Origin: Pantoea sp. Cy-639
GTDB lineage: Bacteria > Pseudomonadota > Gammaproteobacteria > Pseudomonadales > Pseudomonadaceae
Length of the DNA: 64,000 nucleotides
Reading direction: 5' to 3'
Assembly (NCBI RefSeq): GCF_011752525.1
Contig: NZ_VWXI01000010.1
Coordinates: forward strand, 1 to 64,000
In this document: positions 45,008-53,109 of the stretch, in pieces
Numbering within the stretch: position 1 is the stretch's first letter
Layout: each line of letters starts with the position of its first letter
Notes under the pieces: generated by a model
What the model was told of the DNA's origin: nothing
Databases searched by the model: none
The model's input: the letters and a program-made list of their open reading frames with translations, nothing else
Made by a program: the position numbers and the translations under genes

Positions 45008-45919
45008 ATGAAAGCGCGACAACCGATTCCCAACATCAACATCGGCCAGGTCTACGACCAGCGTTACAGCGACAGCGAGGTGCACTACGACCGGCTCGGC
45101 AACCTCGCCGGGTTCTTTGGCCGCAACATGCCGGTGCACCGGCATGACCGGTTTTTCCAGGTGCACTACGTGAAGTCCGGCAGTGTCCGGGTGTACCTGG
45201 ATGACCAGCACTACCACGAGGCCGGGCCGATGTTCTTCCTCACCCCGCCGACCGTCCCCCACGCCTTCGTCACCGAGGCCGACGCAGACGGCCATGTACT
45301 GACCGTGCGTCAGCAACTGGTCTGGCAACTGCTGCAGGCCGAACCCAGCTTGATCGCCGGGCCGCGTCCGCAGCCGGCGTGCGTGGCCCTGGGGCGCTTG
45401 CAGGGGCTGGCGGGCGAAGAGGCGCGGCGCCTGGCCCAGTTGCTCGAGCTGCTCGGCGCCGAGATCGGTCATGGCCAGGCCGGGCAGGGCACCGCCGTGC
45501 AGGACCTGGCACGGCTGGTGATGATCAGCCTGCTGCGCCTGTGCGCCAACTCCCTCGAGGCCAGCCCCGCACGGCACGAGGACCTGCAGGTGTTTCACCG
45601 TTTCAACGAGTTGATCGAGCGCCACTACCTGGAGCACTGGACACTGCCGGCCTACGCCGGCGCGCTGGGGGTGACCGAGGCGCGCCTGAACGATGTCTGC
45701 CGACGGATCGCCGACCTGCCGTCCAAGCGCCTGGTATTCGAACGCCTGATGCAGGAAGCACGACGCTTGCTGCTGTACACCGGTAGCTCGGCCAACGAGA
45801 TCTGCTACCAGCTGGGGTTCAAGGACCCGGCCTATTTCAGCCGGTTCTTCCTGCGCCATGCGCGGATGACGCCGGGGGAATACCGCCAGCGCCAACATCC
45901 CACGACGACGCTGGCTTGA
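45008..45919 (+). CDS. hpaA: AraC-family activator HpaA
   Basis: A 303-residue regulator with an N-terminal cupin sensor (MPVHRHDRFFQVHYVKSGSVRVYLDDQHYHEAGPMFFLTPPTVPHAF) and C-terminal AraC helix-turn-helices (LPAYAGALGVTEARLNDVCRRI and SSANEICYQLGFKDPAYFSRFFLRH). In E. coli HpaA responds to 4-hydroxyphenylacetate and activates the hydroxylase genes. Here it is divergent from hpaG1. The start MKARQPIPNINIGQVYD is canonical. As hpaBC is absent, its target may be the C2/C1 genes at 26.1-28.3 kb or the hpaG1 promoter. Confidence 0.93.
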   Translation: MKARQPIPNINIGQVYDQRYSDSEVHYDRLGNLAGFFGRNMPVHRHDRFFQVHYVKSGSVRVYLDDQHYHEAGPMFFLTPPTVPHAFVTEADADGHVLTVRQQLVWQLLQAEPSLIAGPRPQPACVALGRLQGLAGEEARRLAQLLELLGAEIGHGQAGQGTAVQDLARLVMISLLRLCANSLEASPARHEDLQVFHRFNELIERHYLEHWTLPAYAGALGVTEARLNDVCRRIADLPSKRLVFERLMQEARRLLLYTGSSANEICYQLGFKDPAYFSRFFLRHARMTPGEYRQRQHPTTTLA

Positions 45920-46014
45920 TCGTGCAAGGTGCGAGGGGAAGAGGAAATGGCCGTTTGCCGCAAGCGCTGGTACTTTTCACCGGCGCTGGACAGTGCCGGT
46001 GCAAATGTACTTCA

Positions 46015-46036
46015 ATTTATTAATATCTTAATAAAT
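46015..46036. promoter_or_regulatory. Predicted HpaR operator upstream of hpaR
   Basis: A perfect inverted repeat, ATTTATTAA (46015-46023) and TTAATAAAT (46028-46036), with a 4-bp spacer lies 22-43 bp upstream of the hpaR ATG. Its core TTAATATCTTAA (46020-46031) differs at one position from TTAATATGTTAA in front of hpaG1. The position fits autoregulation by the MarR-family protein. Confidence 0.72.
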
Positions 46037-46057
46037 CAAGACGGTTACCTGCCCCTG

Positions 46058-46480
46058 ATGAGCCAACCCAGACCTTCCCTCACCTTGACCCTGTTGCAGG
46101 CCCGCGAAGCGACCATGGCGTTCTTCCGCCCGGCCCTCAATGCCCACGACCTCACCGAGCAGCAATGGCGGGTGATCCGCATCCTGCGCCAGCAGGGCGA
46201 GCTGGAAAGCCACCAGTTGGCCGACCAGGCCTGCATCCTCAAGCCCAGCATGAGCGGGGTGCTCAAGCGCCTGGAGCGCGACGGCCTGGTGGGCCGGCGC
46301 AAGTCGCCGGAAGACCAGCGACGGATCTTCATCAGCCTGACCGTGCGTGGCCAGCAGGCGTTCCTGGCGATGAGCGAGGAGATGGAGCGCAATTACCAGG
46401 AAATCCAGCGCCAGTTCGGCAGCGACAAGCTCGAGCAACTGATGGTGCTGCTCAACGAGCTGAAGAAGATCCGGCCCTGA
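46058..46480 (+). CDS. hpaR: MarR-family repressor HpaR
   Basis: A 140-residue winged-helix regulator with high similarity to E. coli HpaR: LTLTLLQAREATMAFFRPALNAHDLTEQQWRVIRIL, QACILKPSMSGVLKRLERDGLVGRRKSPEDQRRIFISLT. HpaR represses the meta-cleavage operon until its inducer binds. The start ATG 46058 follows the operator region; longer frames would run through the operator. It is transcribed after hpaA. Confidence 0.95.
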   Translation: MSQPRPSLTLTLLQAREATMAFFRPALNAHDLTEQQWRVIRILRQQGELESHQLADQACILKPSMSGVLKRLERDGLVGRRKSPEDQRRIFISLTVRGQQAFLAMSEEMERNYQEIQRQFGSDKLEQLMVLLNELKKIRP

Positions 46481-46509
46481 GCGCAGTTTGCGCTGCGCGC
46501 AATGCTTGA

Positions 46510-46528
46510 GCACCGGTGCAGCCGGTGC
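46510..46528. terminator. Hairpin between hpaR and the convergent TetR gene
   Basis: A perfect 7-bp stem (GCACCGG / CCGGTGC) with a 5-base loop; just upstream is another, GCGCAG/CTGCGC. There is no T-tract. Confidence 0.4.
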
Positions 46529-46572
46529 CAGGCCATGGGGGGCATCAAATCGCAATAGCGAGGGGGCAGTGC

Positions 46573-47178
46573 TCAGCGACTGGCCAGTTGCAACGAATCG
46601 TCGAGAATCTTCAGCAGCGATGCTGCCCGCCGGGCATACACGGCCGGATTGGCGTACAGCAGTTCCACATGCAGGCTGTCGATGATCCCCAGGTAGGCGT
46701 CGCCATACAGCTCCAGCCGGTTGCCGTCGGTACGCGCCCAGGCATGCCGCTGGTGCAGCGACTGGCAAAAGCCCTGGCGGATGCGTTCCAGGTACGCCTC
46801 GAAACCACCGGTGACCACTGGACGGATCGTTGCCGGTGGCAGGAACGCCGTGCGCAGGACGAAGCGCAGGTTGGCCGAGCCCGCATAGCGCTCGGCCAGA
46901 TGCAGCGGGTGCCAGTGCCCCGGCGCCTCCTGCTCGGCGCTCGCCCGGGCGAAACCGTCCTCGACATAGGCGGTCTCCTCGGCCAGGGCGCGCTCGAAGG
47001 CCTGCACGAACAGCGCGTCCTTGTTGGCGAAGTGCGCGTACAGCGAGGCCTTGCGCATGCCGGCCAGGGCGGCGATCTCGCTCAGCGAGGAGGCGTCGTA
47101 GCCATGCTCGGCGAAGTGTTCGACGGCATGGTCGCAGATGCGCGCGGCAGAAGGGCTCAAGGCTTTCAAGGCGGTCAC
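46573..47178 (-). CDS. TetR-family regulator of the adjacent MFS pump
   Basis: A 201-residue TetR-type regulator. The N-terminal helix-turn-helix reads ICDHAVEHFAEHGYDASSLSEIAALAGMRKASLYAHFANKDAL, and the C-terminal part is an all-helical ligand domain. It starts with GTG at 47178, overlapping the MFS stop (GTGA). A near-perfect palindrome in front of the MFS gene at 48401-48420 is the likely operator, so the protein would repress its own operon. Confidence 0.9.
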   Translation of the reverse strand: MTALKALSPSAARICDHAVEHFAEHGYDASSLSEIAALAGMRKASLYAHFANKDALFVQAFERALAEETAYVEDGFARASAEQEAPGHWHPLHLAERYAGSANLRFVLRTAFLPPATIRPVVTGGFEAYLERIRQGFCQSLHQRHAWARTDGNRLELYGDAYLGIIDSLHVELLYANPAVYARRAASLLKILDDSLQLASR

Positions 47179-48377
47179 TCCAGGTCGGTGCCGTAGGTCG
47201 GGGCGCTGATTGTCCTGGCCAGGGCGGCGCGGGTCAAACCGACGATCAGCAACGCCGCCGCGGCGAGCAGCCAGGCCCAGGCGTGCGGGCCGACAGTGGC
47301 CAGGTGGCCGGCCAGCGGCGTGGCGCTGGACGACAACACCAGTTGCAGGGCGCCCAGCAATGCGGCGGTGGAGCCGACGTCACGCTGTTGCGAGGACATT
47401 GCCAGGGCCATCAGTGTGGCTTCGCAGATCCCCAGCCCGAACAGCGCCAGCACCACGCCGGCGAGCAGCAGTGCCAGGCTGCCACCGCCCGCCACCATCA
47501 GCAGCGCCCCGGCGCCCATGCACAAGGCCCCCCACCAGGCGACCCGCGCCACGCCGTGGCGGCCGACAAGCTTGCCGGACAGCGCGGCGCCGAGCAGGAT
47601 CGCCACGCCGCAGCCGCCGAACAGCATGCCGAACTGCGCGCTGCCGAGGCCGAAATGCTGCTGGTACACGTAGGCCGAGCCGGCGATGTAGGCGAACAGG
47701 AAGAAGAACACCGCCGACAGCGCCAGGGCCGGGCGCAGGAAGGCGCCGTCGGCGAGGATCCGCCCGTAGGTGCGCCATACCGTGCGTGGCGAGAGGCGCG
47801 TGCGCCGGGCCGCGGGCAGGGTTTCGCCAAGCGTCAGCGCCGAGTTGAGCAGGGTCAGCAGGCCCAGCCCGGCCAGCACCAGCATGATCGCCCGCCAACC
47901 GTAGAGCGCGTCGACCAGGCCGCCCAGCGCCGGCGCGAGGATCGGCGCCAGGCCCTCGATGGTCATCAGCAAGGCGAAGATCTGCGCGGCGCGGGCGCCG
48001 TCGGCGACATCGCGGACCATGCTCATGATCACCACCAGGGTCAGCGCGCTGGCCAGGCCCTGGACCAGGCGCGCCACCAGCAGCATCTCCAGCGAGCCGG
48101 CGGCGGCGGCCAGCAGCGAGGTGGCGCTGAACACCAGCAGGCCGACCAGCAGCGGTCGGCGTCGTCCCAGGGCATCGACCAGCGGGCCGAACAGCAATTG
48201 CCCCGCGCCCATGGCCAGCAGGAACACGGTCAGGGTCAGCTGTACCTGGGCATAGCCGGTGGCGAAGTCGCGGGCCATTTCCGGCAGGCTGGCCAGGTAC
48301 ATGTCGATGGCCGAGGGGCCGAGGGCGCCGATCAGGGCGAGGGAGGCGGCGAAGCGCAGGTTGGAGGTGCTGGGCAT
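47175..48377 (-). CDS. Bcr/CflA-family MFS drug efflux transporter
   Basis: A 400-residue 12-TM transporter of the DHA1 type, with the N-terminal signature ALGPSAIDMYLASLPEMARDF, loop 2-3 motif GPLVDALGRRRPLL, and RLVQGLASA. These features are typical of Bcr/CflA pumps (bicyclomycin, chloramphenicol, sulfonamides). It precedes the tetR gene with a 4-bp overlap. Actual substrates are unknown. Confidence 0.9.
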   Translation of the reverse strand: MPSTSNLRFAASLALIGALGPSAIDMYLASLPEMARDFATGYAQVQLTLTVFLLAMGAGQLLFGPLVDALGRRRPLLVGLLVFSATSLLAAAAGSLEMLLVARLVQGLASALTLVVIMSMVRDVADGARAAQIFALLMTIEGLAPILAPALGGLVDALYGWRAIMLVLAGLGLLTLLNSALTLGETLPAARRTRLSPRTVWRTYGRILADGAFLRPALALSAVFFFLFAYIAGSAYVYQQHFGLGSAQFGMLFGGCGVAILLGAALSGKLVGRHGVARVAWWGALCMGAGALLMVAGGGSLALLLAGVVLALFGLGICEATLMALAMSSQQRDVGSTAALLGALQLVLSSSATPLAGHLATVGPHAWAWLLAAAALLIVGLTRAALARTISAPTYGTDLE

Positions 48378-48400
48378 GACATCGGGTCCACAGAAAAGAA

Positions 48401-48420
48401 AACCTACCGACCGGTAGGTT
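48401..48420. promoter_or_regulatory. Predicted TetR operator
   Basis: The 8-bp arms AACCTACC (48401-48408) and GGTAGGTT (48413-48420) are perfect inverses around GACC. The site lies 24 bp upstream of the MFS start codon, a typical place for TetR-family repression. Confidence 0.75.
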
Positions 48421-48700
48421 GTGCGCAGAATAAGCTCCGCAAGGGAGGAGGTCAACCGTAGCGGCCGTGCCAGCCGTGACAGGGGCGGAGGATGCGGGTC
48501 ATGGACTTTCCGTTTTCGCTGCCATTGACAACGCGTTCCCCAGGGGGCGGATTGCAACGTTGGCCCTCCATGCGTGATAAGCGTTTGTTCGCGGGGGGCA
48601 TGCTGGGAGGGGAGTCCGCGCGGGCCTGCTGGCGGCCCGGAGCGGTTTGGAAGACGGCGCGGTGGCCGTGAACGGGGAGTGGTTGCTTGGAGACTTATCA

Positions 48701-48787
48701 AGCTCTGTACGAAAAGCCTTGATACGTGTTCATGCTGCGTTGAAAACAGCCTTGCCTGACCTGCGTCTCAAGGCTTTCGTACAGGCC
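48701..48787. mobile_element. MITE-like element, copy 1
   Basis: An ~87-bp non-coding element with terminal inverted repeats (left CTCTGTACGAAAAGCCTTGA, right TCAAGGCTTTCGTACAG) and an interior that is the reverse complement of the element at 50980-51068. Its right end touches the stop codon of the LpxO-like gene. The rest of the gap from 48421 to here shows no gene. Confidence 0.7.
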
Positions 48788-49608
48788 TAGTCGATCGCTT
48801 TCCAGTTCTTGTAGAACGTCTTGCGCAATCCGAACACCAGCCTGGAGAAACCCAGCACCAGCATGTTCAGCAGACGGTGTGCCGGAGAGGGGCGGATGAT
48901 GTCGATGAACAGACAGTAGCGCTTGCCCCCGCCCTTGTTGAACGAGGCATGCAGCAGGGTGTCGTCGAAGATGAACAAGGGGTCGTCGTGCCAGTAATGC
49001 TTGTGGCGCTTGACCTGGATATAGACACCCGGGCTGTGGCGGGGCGGGCTGATGTTATACAGCACCCTCAGCATCATGCGCAGTGGACCGAAGTGAAACG
49101 AAGTCGACTGGTTGTCGTTGAACACCGATACGCCGATGGTCTTGACGTATTCGAGTGGCTGTTGCAGCTCCGGTATCGACAGGCCACAGTCATTCTTCCT
49201 GCCGTACCACTGGAAGAACAACATGCCGCGCTTGTCGTTCTGCATGCGGCTGTCCAGATATTCGACGATTTCGGCTTTATGGCGCATCGAACGCTGGATC
49301 ACCTGTTCGATTTCCTGCTGGCAGGCCGGGGGCAGTTCGTCCAGTGCGTAGATATGCCGGTTGCGTCTGCTGAACAGGTCGATCAGCGTATTGAATGGTG
49401 CCAAGGCCCAGGTATTGCGGCCTCCGCCGAGGAAGTATTTCTTCACGATGGCCGGTTCCAGCGTGCCGTTGCGAGAGAAGTCATACAGGCCACAGGCAAC
49501 CAGCAGGATGACGAGGGCAATGAATAACGGTGGGCTGGCGTAGGCAAACAGGGCCACGGCGATCACGGCCGCGCATGCGCCGAGTTGTTTGCGTAAACGT
49601 TTGCTCAT
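48787..49608 (-). CDS. lpxO: LpxO-like aspartyl/asparaginyl beta-hydroxylase family dioxygenase
   Basis: A 273-residue protein with an N-terminal TM hairpin (LGACAAVIAVALFAYASPPLFIALVILLVACGLY) and a cytoplasmic Fe(II)/2-oxoglutarate dioxygenase domain of the aspartyl-hydroxylase type. Motifs are TSFHFGPLRMMLRVLYNISPP, WHDDPLFIFDDTLLHASFNKGGGKRYCLFIDIIRP (iron ligands) and a C-terminal basic tail. LpxO puts a 2-hydroxyl on a lipid A acyl chain. The codon use looks less GC-rich than neighbours, and a MITE-like element abuts the 3' end, so acquisition by transfer is possible. Confidence 0.8.
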   Translation of the reverse strand: MSKRLRKQLGACAAVIAVALFAYASPPLFIALVILLVACGLYDFSRNGTLEPAIVKKYFLGGGRNTWALAPFNTLIDLFSRRNRHIYALDELPPACQQEIEQVIQRSMRHKAEIVEYLDSRMQNDKRGMLFFQWYGRKNDCGLSIPELQQPLEYVKTIGVSVFNDNQSTSFHFGPLRMMLRVLYNISPPRHSPGVYIQVKRHKHYWHDDPLFIFDDTLLHASFNKGGGKRYCLFIDIIRPSPAHRLLNMLVLGFSRLVFGLRKTFYKNWKAID

Positions 49609-50068
49609 GCAGTTTTACCTGAAGTGGCAGGGTTTGAATGTGGGTCGGTGACGGCCCTCGAAGAAGTGTCAAGGTTCCAGCGGAAAAGGATGCATGACCC
49701 TGCTGGGAACGGTTGTAAGTGTTGATAGGTAACCTGTAAAAAAGTTTTGACTCGATGTGCCTGGCACAGGTCGACCCTATGGATTAAAGCCCACGATTGC
49801 GCCCCTGCGGTCAATTTGCAAGCGCTGGCGCTGGAGGAGGGGCTTGTGCCGCTGCCTTCGCGCCTGCCCGGTTGCCCATCAGGCAGACAACACCGCAGGC
49901 CAACGCACCTAGGTGGTGCAGGCGTGCCGGTTGTTGGCGCGCCAATCACTGGCGCCGCTGGTCCGATGAATCGGAACAGGATTGAGCAGAGCCGCTGCGC
50001 CACCGTTCGGAACTGATGCACGGAGCGTTTCCGTGCCACGTCAAACCAACGCGTAAAGGAGAAACGAC
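49609..50068. other. 460-bp intergenic region
   Basis: No gene is supported. It is the divergent space between the LpxO-like gene and the KGG protein gene. The left part (49680-49760) is AT-richer and could hold promoters; the right part is GC-rich. I recognise no RNA gene or repeat. Confidence 0.4.
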
Positions 50069-50278
50069 ATGGCTCGTGACCAGGAGCAGACCAGCCAACG
50101 CGGCGGTACCAAGGCCACCAACCCGGGCAATTTCGCCAATGACCGCGAGAGAGCTTCCCGTGCCGGCCAGAAAGGCGGTCGCAATTCTGGAGGCAACTTC
50201 GCCAACGACCGGGCCCGGGCCTCGGAGGCCGGGCGCAAGGGCGGCCAGAACAGTCACGGTAGCGCCCGCAATCCATAG
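50069..50278 (+). CDS. KGG-repeat stress protein (Con-10/GsiB family)
   Basis: A 69-residue hydrophilic protein with two copies of the motif G-N-F-A-N-D-R-x-R-A-S-x-A-G-x-K-G-G, at about residues 20-38 and 42-60. The family includes GsiB of Bacillus and Con-10 of Neurospora, which rise in stress or stationary phase. AAAGGAG lies eight bases upstream of the ATG. The mechanism is not known; disorder with hydration-type protection is usually proposed. Confidence 0.88.
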   Translation: MARDQEQTSQRGGTKATNPGNFANDRERASRAGQKGGRNSGGNFANDRARASEAGRKGGQNSHGSARNP

Positions 50279-50326
50279 CGGCGCGCGCGCCCAAGGCCAG
50301 GCCGGGGCGAGGTGTCGCCGGCCTGG

Positions 50327-50941
50327 TCAGTTGCCGGAGTATTTCACTGCGGCGGCGGTGCGGGTGGGCACGTTGAGGGTCTTGAGCAGCGACGAGACGT
50401 GAATCCGCACGGTGAACGGCGAAATGTCCAGCTCCCGGGCGATTTCCTTGTTGGTCTTGCCTTGGGCGATCAGCCGCAGCACATCCTGCTGGCGATGGGT
50501 GAGCTGTTCGAGCTCGCTGTCCACGCCCAGTTGCGGCAGCAGCCCGCTGGGGATGTACTTGACCACCACCTCGCCCTCGCGGATGGCCAGGATGGCCGCG
50601 CCGATCTCCTCGGGGCTGACGCACTTGCCGATGAAGCCATCGGCCCCGGCGGCCATGACCTCGTTGATCACTTCGAGCTCGTCGACCATCGATACGATGA
50701 TCAGGGTGGTGCGCGGCAGTTGCCGGCGCAGTTCGGCGAGGCGGCCGATGCAGGTCAGGCCGGGGAAGCGCAGGTCGAGGATCAGGGTGTCGGGTGCTTC
50801 GCCCTCGCTCGCCAGCCTGAGCACGTCCTGAAGGCTGCCGGCTTCTTCCAGCTGGGCGTGCGGCAACAGGCGCCGCACGGTGTTGACCATGGCTTCCCGG
50901 AACAGCGGATGGTCATCCGCGACGATGATGCGGCAACTCAC
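50327..50941 (-). CDS. NarL/LuxR-family response regulator
   Basis: A 204-residue two-domain regulator. The receiver domain (residues ~1-120) has the acidic pair in VADDH, phospho-acceptor Asp in LILDLRFPG, and Lys in FIGKCVS. The C-terminal LuxR helix-turn-helix is LTHRQQDVLRLIAQGKTNKEIARELDISPFTVRIHVSSLLKTL. It starts with GTG. It is divergent from a hybrid histidine kinase gene and probably forms its output; the adjacent aldehyde oxidase operon is a likely target. Confidence 0.9.
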   Translation of the reverse strand: MSCRIIVADDHPLFREAMVNTVRRLLPHAQLEEAGSLQDVLRLASEGEAPDTLILDLRFPGLTCIGRLAELRRQLPRTTLIIVSMVDELEVINEVMAAGADGFIGKCVSPEEIGAAILAIREGEVVVKYIPSGLLPQLGVDSELEQLTHRQQDVLRLIAQGKTNKEIARELDISPFTVRIHVSSLLKTLNVPTRTAAAVKYSGN

Positions 50942-50979
50942 GACGTATGACTCCCTAGTGTCCGACCCATGCTAATTTA

Positions 50980-51068
50980 GGTTCTGTACGAAAAGTCTTG
51001 AGACGCAGGTCAGGCAAGGCTGTTTTCAACGCAACATGAACAAGTATCAAGGCTTTTCGTGCAGAGCC
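50980..51068. mobile_element. MITE-like element, copy 2
   Basis: An 89-bp element whose ends, GGTTCTGTACGAAAAGTC and GGCTCTGCACGAAAAGCC (right end read inward), form 22-bp inverted repeats with three mismatches. TA lies on each side, which is compatible with a TA target duplication. The interior is the inverse of copy 1. It sits in the divergent promoter gap of the regulator and kinase genes and may carry or block promoter signals. Confidence 0.75.
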
Positions 51069-51138
51069 TAGCAGCCTCGACTGGCCTTTTCCCCAGGCCG
51101 GTGCCGTAAATGCCGACTGGCGCACAAGGACGTTACCC

Positions 51139-52764
51139 ATGAGGTTCGAGAAGAACAACGAGCTGGACCAAGCCAACCTGCGCATCATCGTCGCCTCCTG
51201 TGCGATCGCCTATGTCGCCCTGCTGGGCTTCCTGCCCGGCCGCTCGTTGCTCACCTACCTGCCGGTGCTGCTCTACTACCTCGGTTTCGTGGTGATGGCC
51301 ATCGCCATGCGCCATGCCATTTCGCGCTGGCCCGGGCATTATCCGGCGCGGCGCATCTTCGGCATGATCCAGGACTACACCGGCACCAGTTTCGGACTGG
51401 TGGTCGGCGGCGAGGCCGCCTTGCCGCTGTACGCGGTGATGGTCTGGATCAACCTGGGCAATGGCATGCGCTTCGGCTCGCGCTACCTGGCCATCGCCAC
51501 CGTGCTGGCGCTGTGCGCGCTGCTGGTGGTCTGGCGGTTGACACCCTACTGGCAGGAGCAGCCGTTCCTGCTGCTGATGCTGTTGACCACCAGCACGCTG
51601 ATTCCGTTCTATGCCCACCTGCTGCTCGAACGCACGCGCAAGGCCACGGCCCTGGCCGAGGCCGCGACCCGCGAGAAATCGCGCTTCCTGGCCCAGGCCA
51701 GCCACGACCTGCGCCAGCCGATCCACTCCATCGGCCTGTTCACTGCTTGCCTGCGCGAGGCACGCTTGGGTGACGAGGAGCGGCGCTTGGTGGACAGCAT
51801 CGACCGCTCGCTGCTCAACGTGTCGCAGCTGTTCCGCTCGATCCTCGACCTGTACACCCTGGACAACGGCCGGGTCCAGCCGAAGTACGAGCACTTCGCC
51901 GTGGACGGCATGCTCCGGGAACTGCTGCGCCAGAACGCCGAGGCGGCCCGTTGGGCCGGCGTGGAGATGCGCCTGGTGGCGAGCCGCCAATGGACGCGCG
52001 CCGACCCTGGCATGCTGGCGACCATGGTACAGAACGTATTGTCCAACAGCCTCAAGTACGCCGCCGGTCGCCCCCTGCTGGTCGGGGTGCGTCCGCGTGG
52101 CGACAAGCTGGCCATCGTCATCTGCGATCAGGGGCGGGGAATCGCCGAGGAGCACCAGGAGCAGGTGTTCGAGGAGTTCTACCGGGTGCGCGAGGCGCGC
52201 GACAAGGACGTCGAGGGCGTCGGCCTGGGGCTGTCGATCGTCAGGCGCCTGGGGGGGCTGATGGGCCTGCAGGTGCGTTTGCGCTCTCGCCCCGGGCACG
52301 GCACCACGGTCACCCTGGACGGGTTGCCCCGGGTCGATGCTCAGGCCCCGCGGGTCAGCCTCGAGCAAGCGCAGCAGGCGGGCTTGCTCACCGGCTTGCG
52401 GGTGTGCCTGGTGGAGGATGACCGCAACGTGCTGCAGGCCACCTGCGCGCTGTTGCAGCGCTGGGGCTGCGAGGTGCAGGCGCGGAGCTCGCCGACGGGG
52501 CTGAGCAGCGACTGCGAGGTGATCGTCGCCGATTATGATCTGGGTCCCCAGGCCACTGGCATCGACTGCATCGATGCCGTGCGGGCCGAGCGGGGTTGGA
52601 ACGTGCCGGCGCTGATCATGACCGGCCACGATATCGACCGCTTGCAGGCCAGCTTGCACGAACGAGGCATTGCCGTGCTGGCCAAGCCGGTGCGCCCGGC
52701 GGAGCTGCGCGCGGCCCTGCGCGGCCTGCGCGACCAACTGCCGGCGTCGGCCGCGCAGGGCTGA
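51139..52764 (+). CDS. Hybrid sensor histidine kinase
   Basis: A 541-residue kinase. The N-terminus has about six TM helices (residues ~15-170). These are followed by a HisKA domain with the phospho-acceptor His in QASHDLRQPIHS, an HATPase domain (MVQNVLSNSLKYA, CDQGRGI, GVGLGLSIVRRLGGLM), and a C-terminal receiver (CLVEDDR, IVADYDLG, LAKPVRP). The membrane-embedded sensor suggests a lipophilic or redox signal. It is divergent from a LuxR response regulator gene and lies just upstream of the aldehyde oxidase operon. Confidence 0.92.
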   Translation: MRFEKNNELDQANLRIIVASCAIAYVALLGFLPGRSLLTYLPVLLYYLGFVVMAIAMRHAISRWPGHYPARRIFGMIQDYTGTSFGLVVGGEAALPLYAVMVWINLGNGMRFGSRYLAIATVLALCALLVVWRLTPYWQEQPFLLLMLLTTSTLIPFYAHLLLERTRKATALAEAATREKSRFLAQASHDLRQPIHSIGLFTACLREARLGDEERRLVDSIDRSLLNVSQLFRSILDLYTLDNGRVQPKYEHFAVDGMLRELLRQNAEAARWAGVEMRLVASRQWTRADPGMLATMVQNVLSNSLKYAAGRPLLVGVRPRGDKLAIVICDQGRGIAEEHQEQVFEEFYRVREARDKDVEGVGLGLSIVRRLGGLMGLQVRLRSRPGHGTTVTLDGLPRVDAQAPRVSLEQAQQAGLLTGLRVCLVEDDRNVLQATCALLQRWGCEVQARSSPTGLSSDCEVIVADYDLGPQATGIDCIDAVRAERGWNVPALIMTGHDIDRLQASLHERGIAVLAKPVRPAELRAALRGLRDQLPASAAQG

Positions 52765-52950
52765 TCACTGGTAGATGGGCGACTGGCCTTCTCTCATGCA
52801 GGTCGGCGAAGGCTCGTAGATGCCCATGCCGGCCACCGCGACCAGGCCACCGCTGGGCATCTGGCAGTCGAATTCGCCCTTGGCGGTGACGGCGGTGAAG
52901 TAGGTGGTGTTGGAGTCGCTGTGCCCCTTTGCGTTTATGCACCACGGCAA
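52765..52950 (-). CDS. Small hypothetical protein, possibly truncated
   Basis: A 61-codon frame with a TTG start, whose stop lies directly after the convergent kinase stop. The peptide has a balanced composition and three Cys (CINAKG, FDCQMPSGG, SPTCMREG), unlike shadow frames. The frame stays open upstream to 53025 without ATG. It may be the C-terminal remnant of a secreted small protein. No family was recognised and it may not be expressed. Confidence 0.35.
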   Translation of the reverse strand: MPWCINAKGHSDSNTTYFTAVTAKGEFDCQMPSGGLVAVAGMGIYEPSPTCMREGQSPIYQ

Positions 52951-53109
52951 TCTTTTGTTGCCGCGACAAGTTGTCTGCTTGACTAAGGTAGGGTGTGCGT
53001 GTTGTCCATCTTGACTTAATAGTCAGATTTTGTGATCGTGCGCGCCCTTCCAGTTTCTCTCGCACCAGAAAAAACATGGGCAGCCCACGAGCTGTCCAGA
53101 GGATCAACC

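Noticed and set aside
47175..48701. An N-terminal extension of the MFS pump to a 508-residue protein
   Set aside because: It would translate through the TetR operator and intergenic region; the start MPSTSNLRF at 48377 gives the normal family length.
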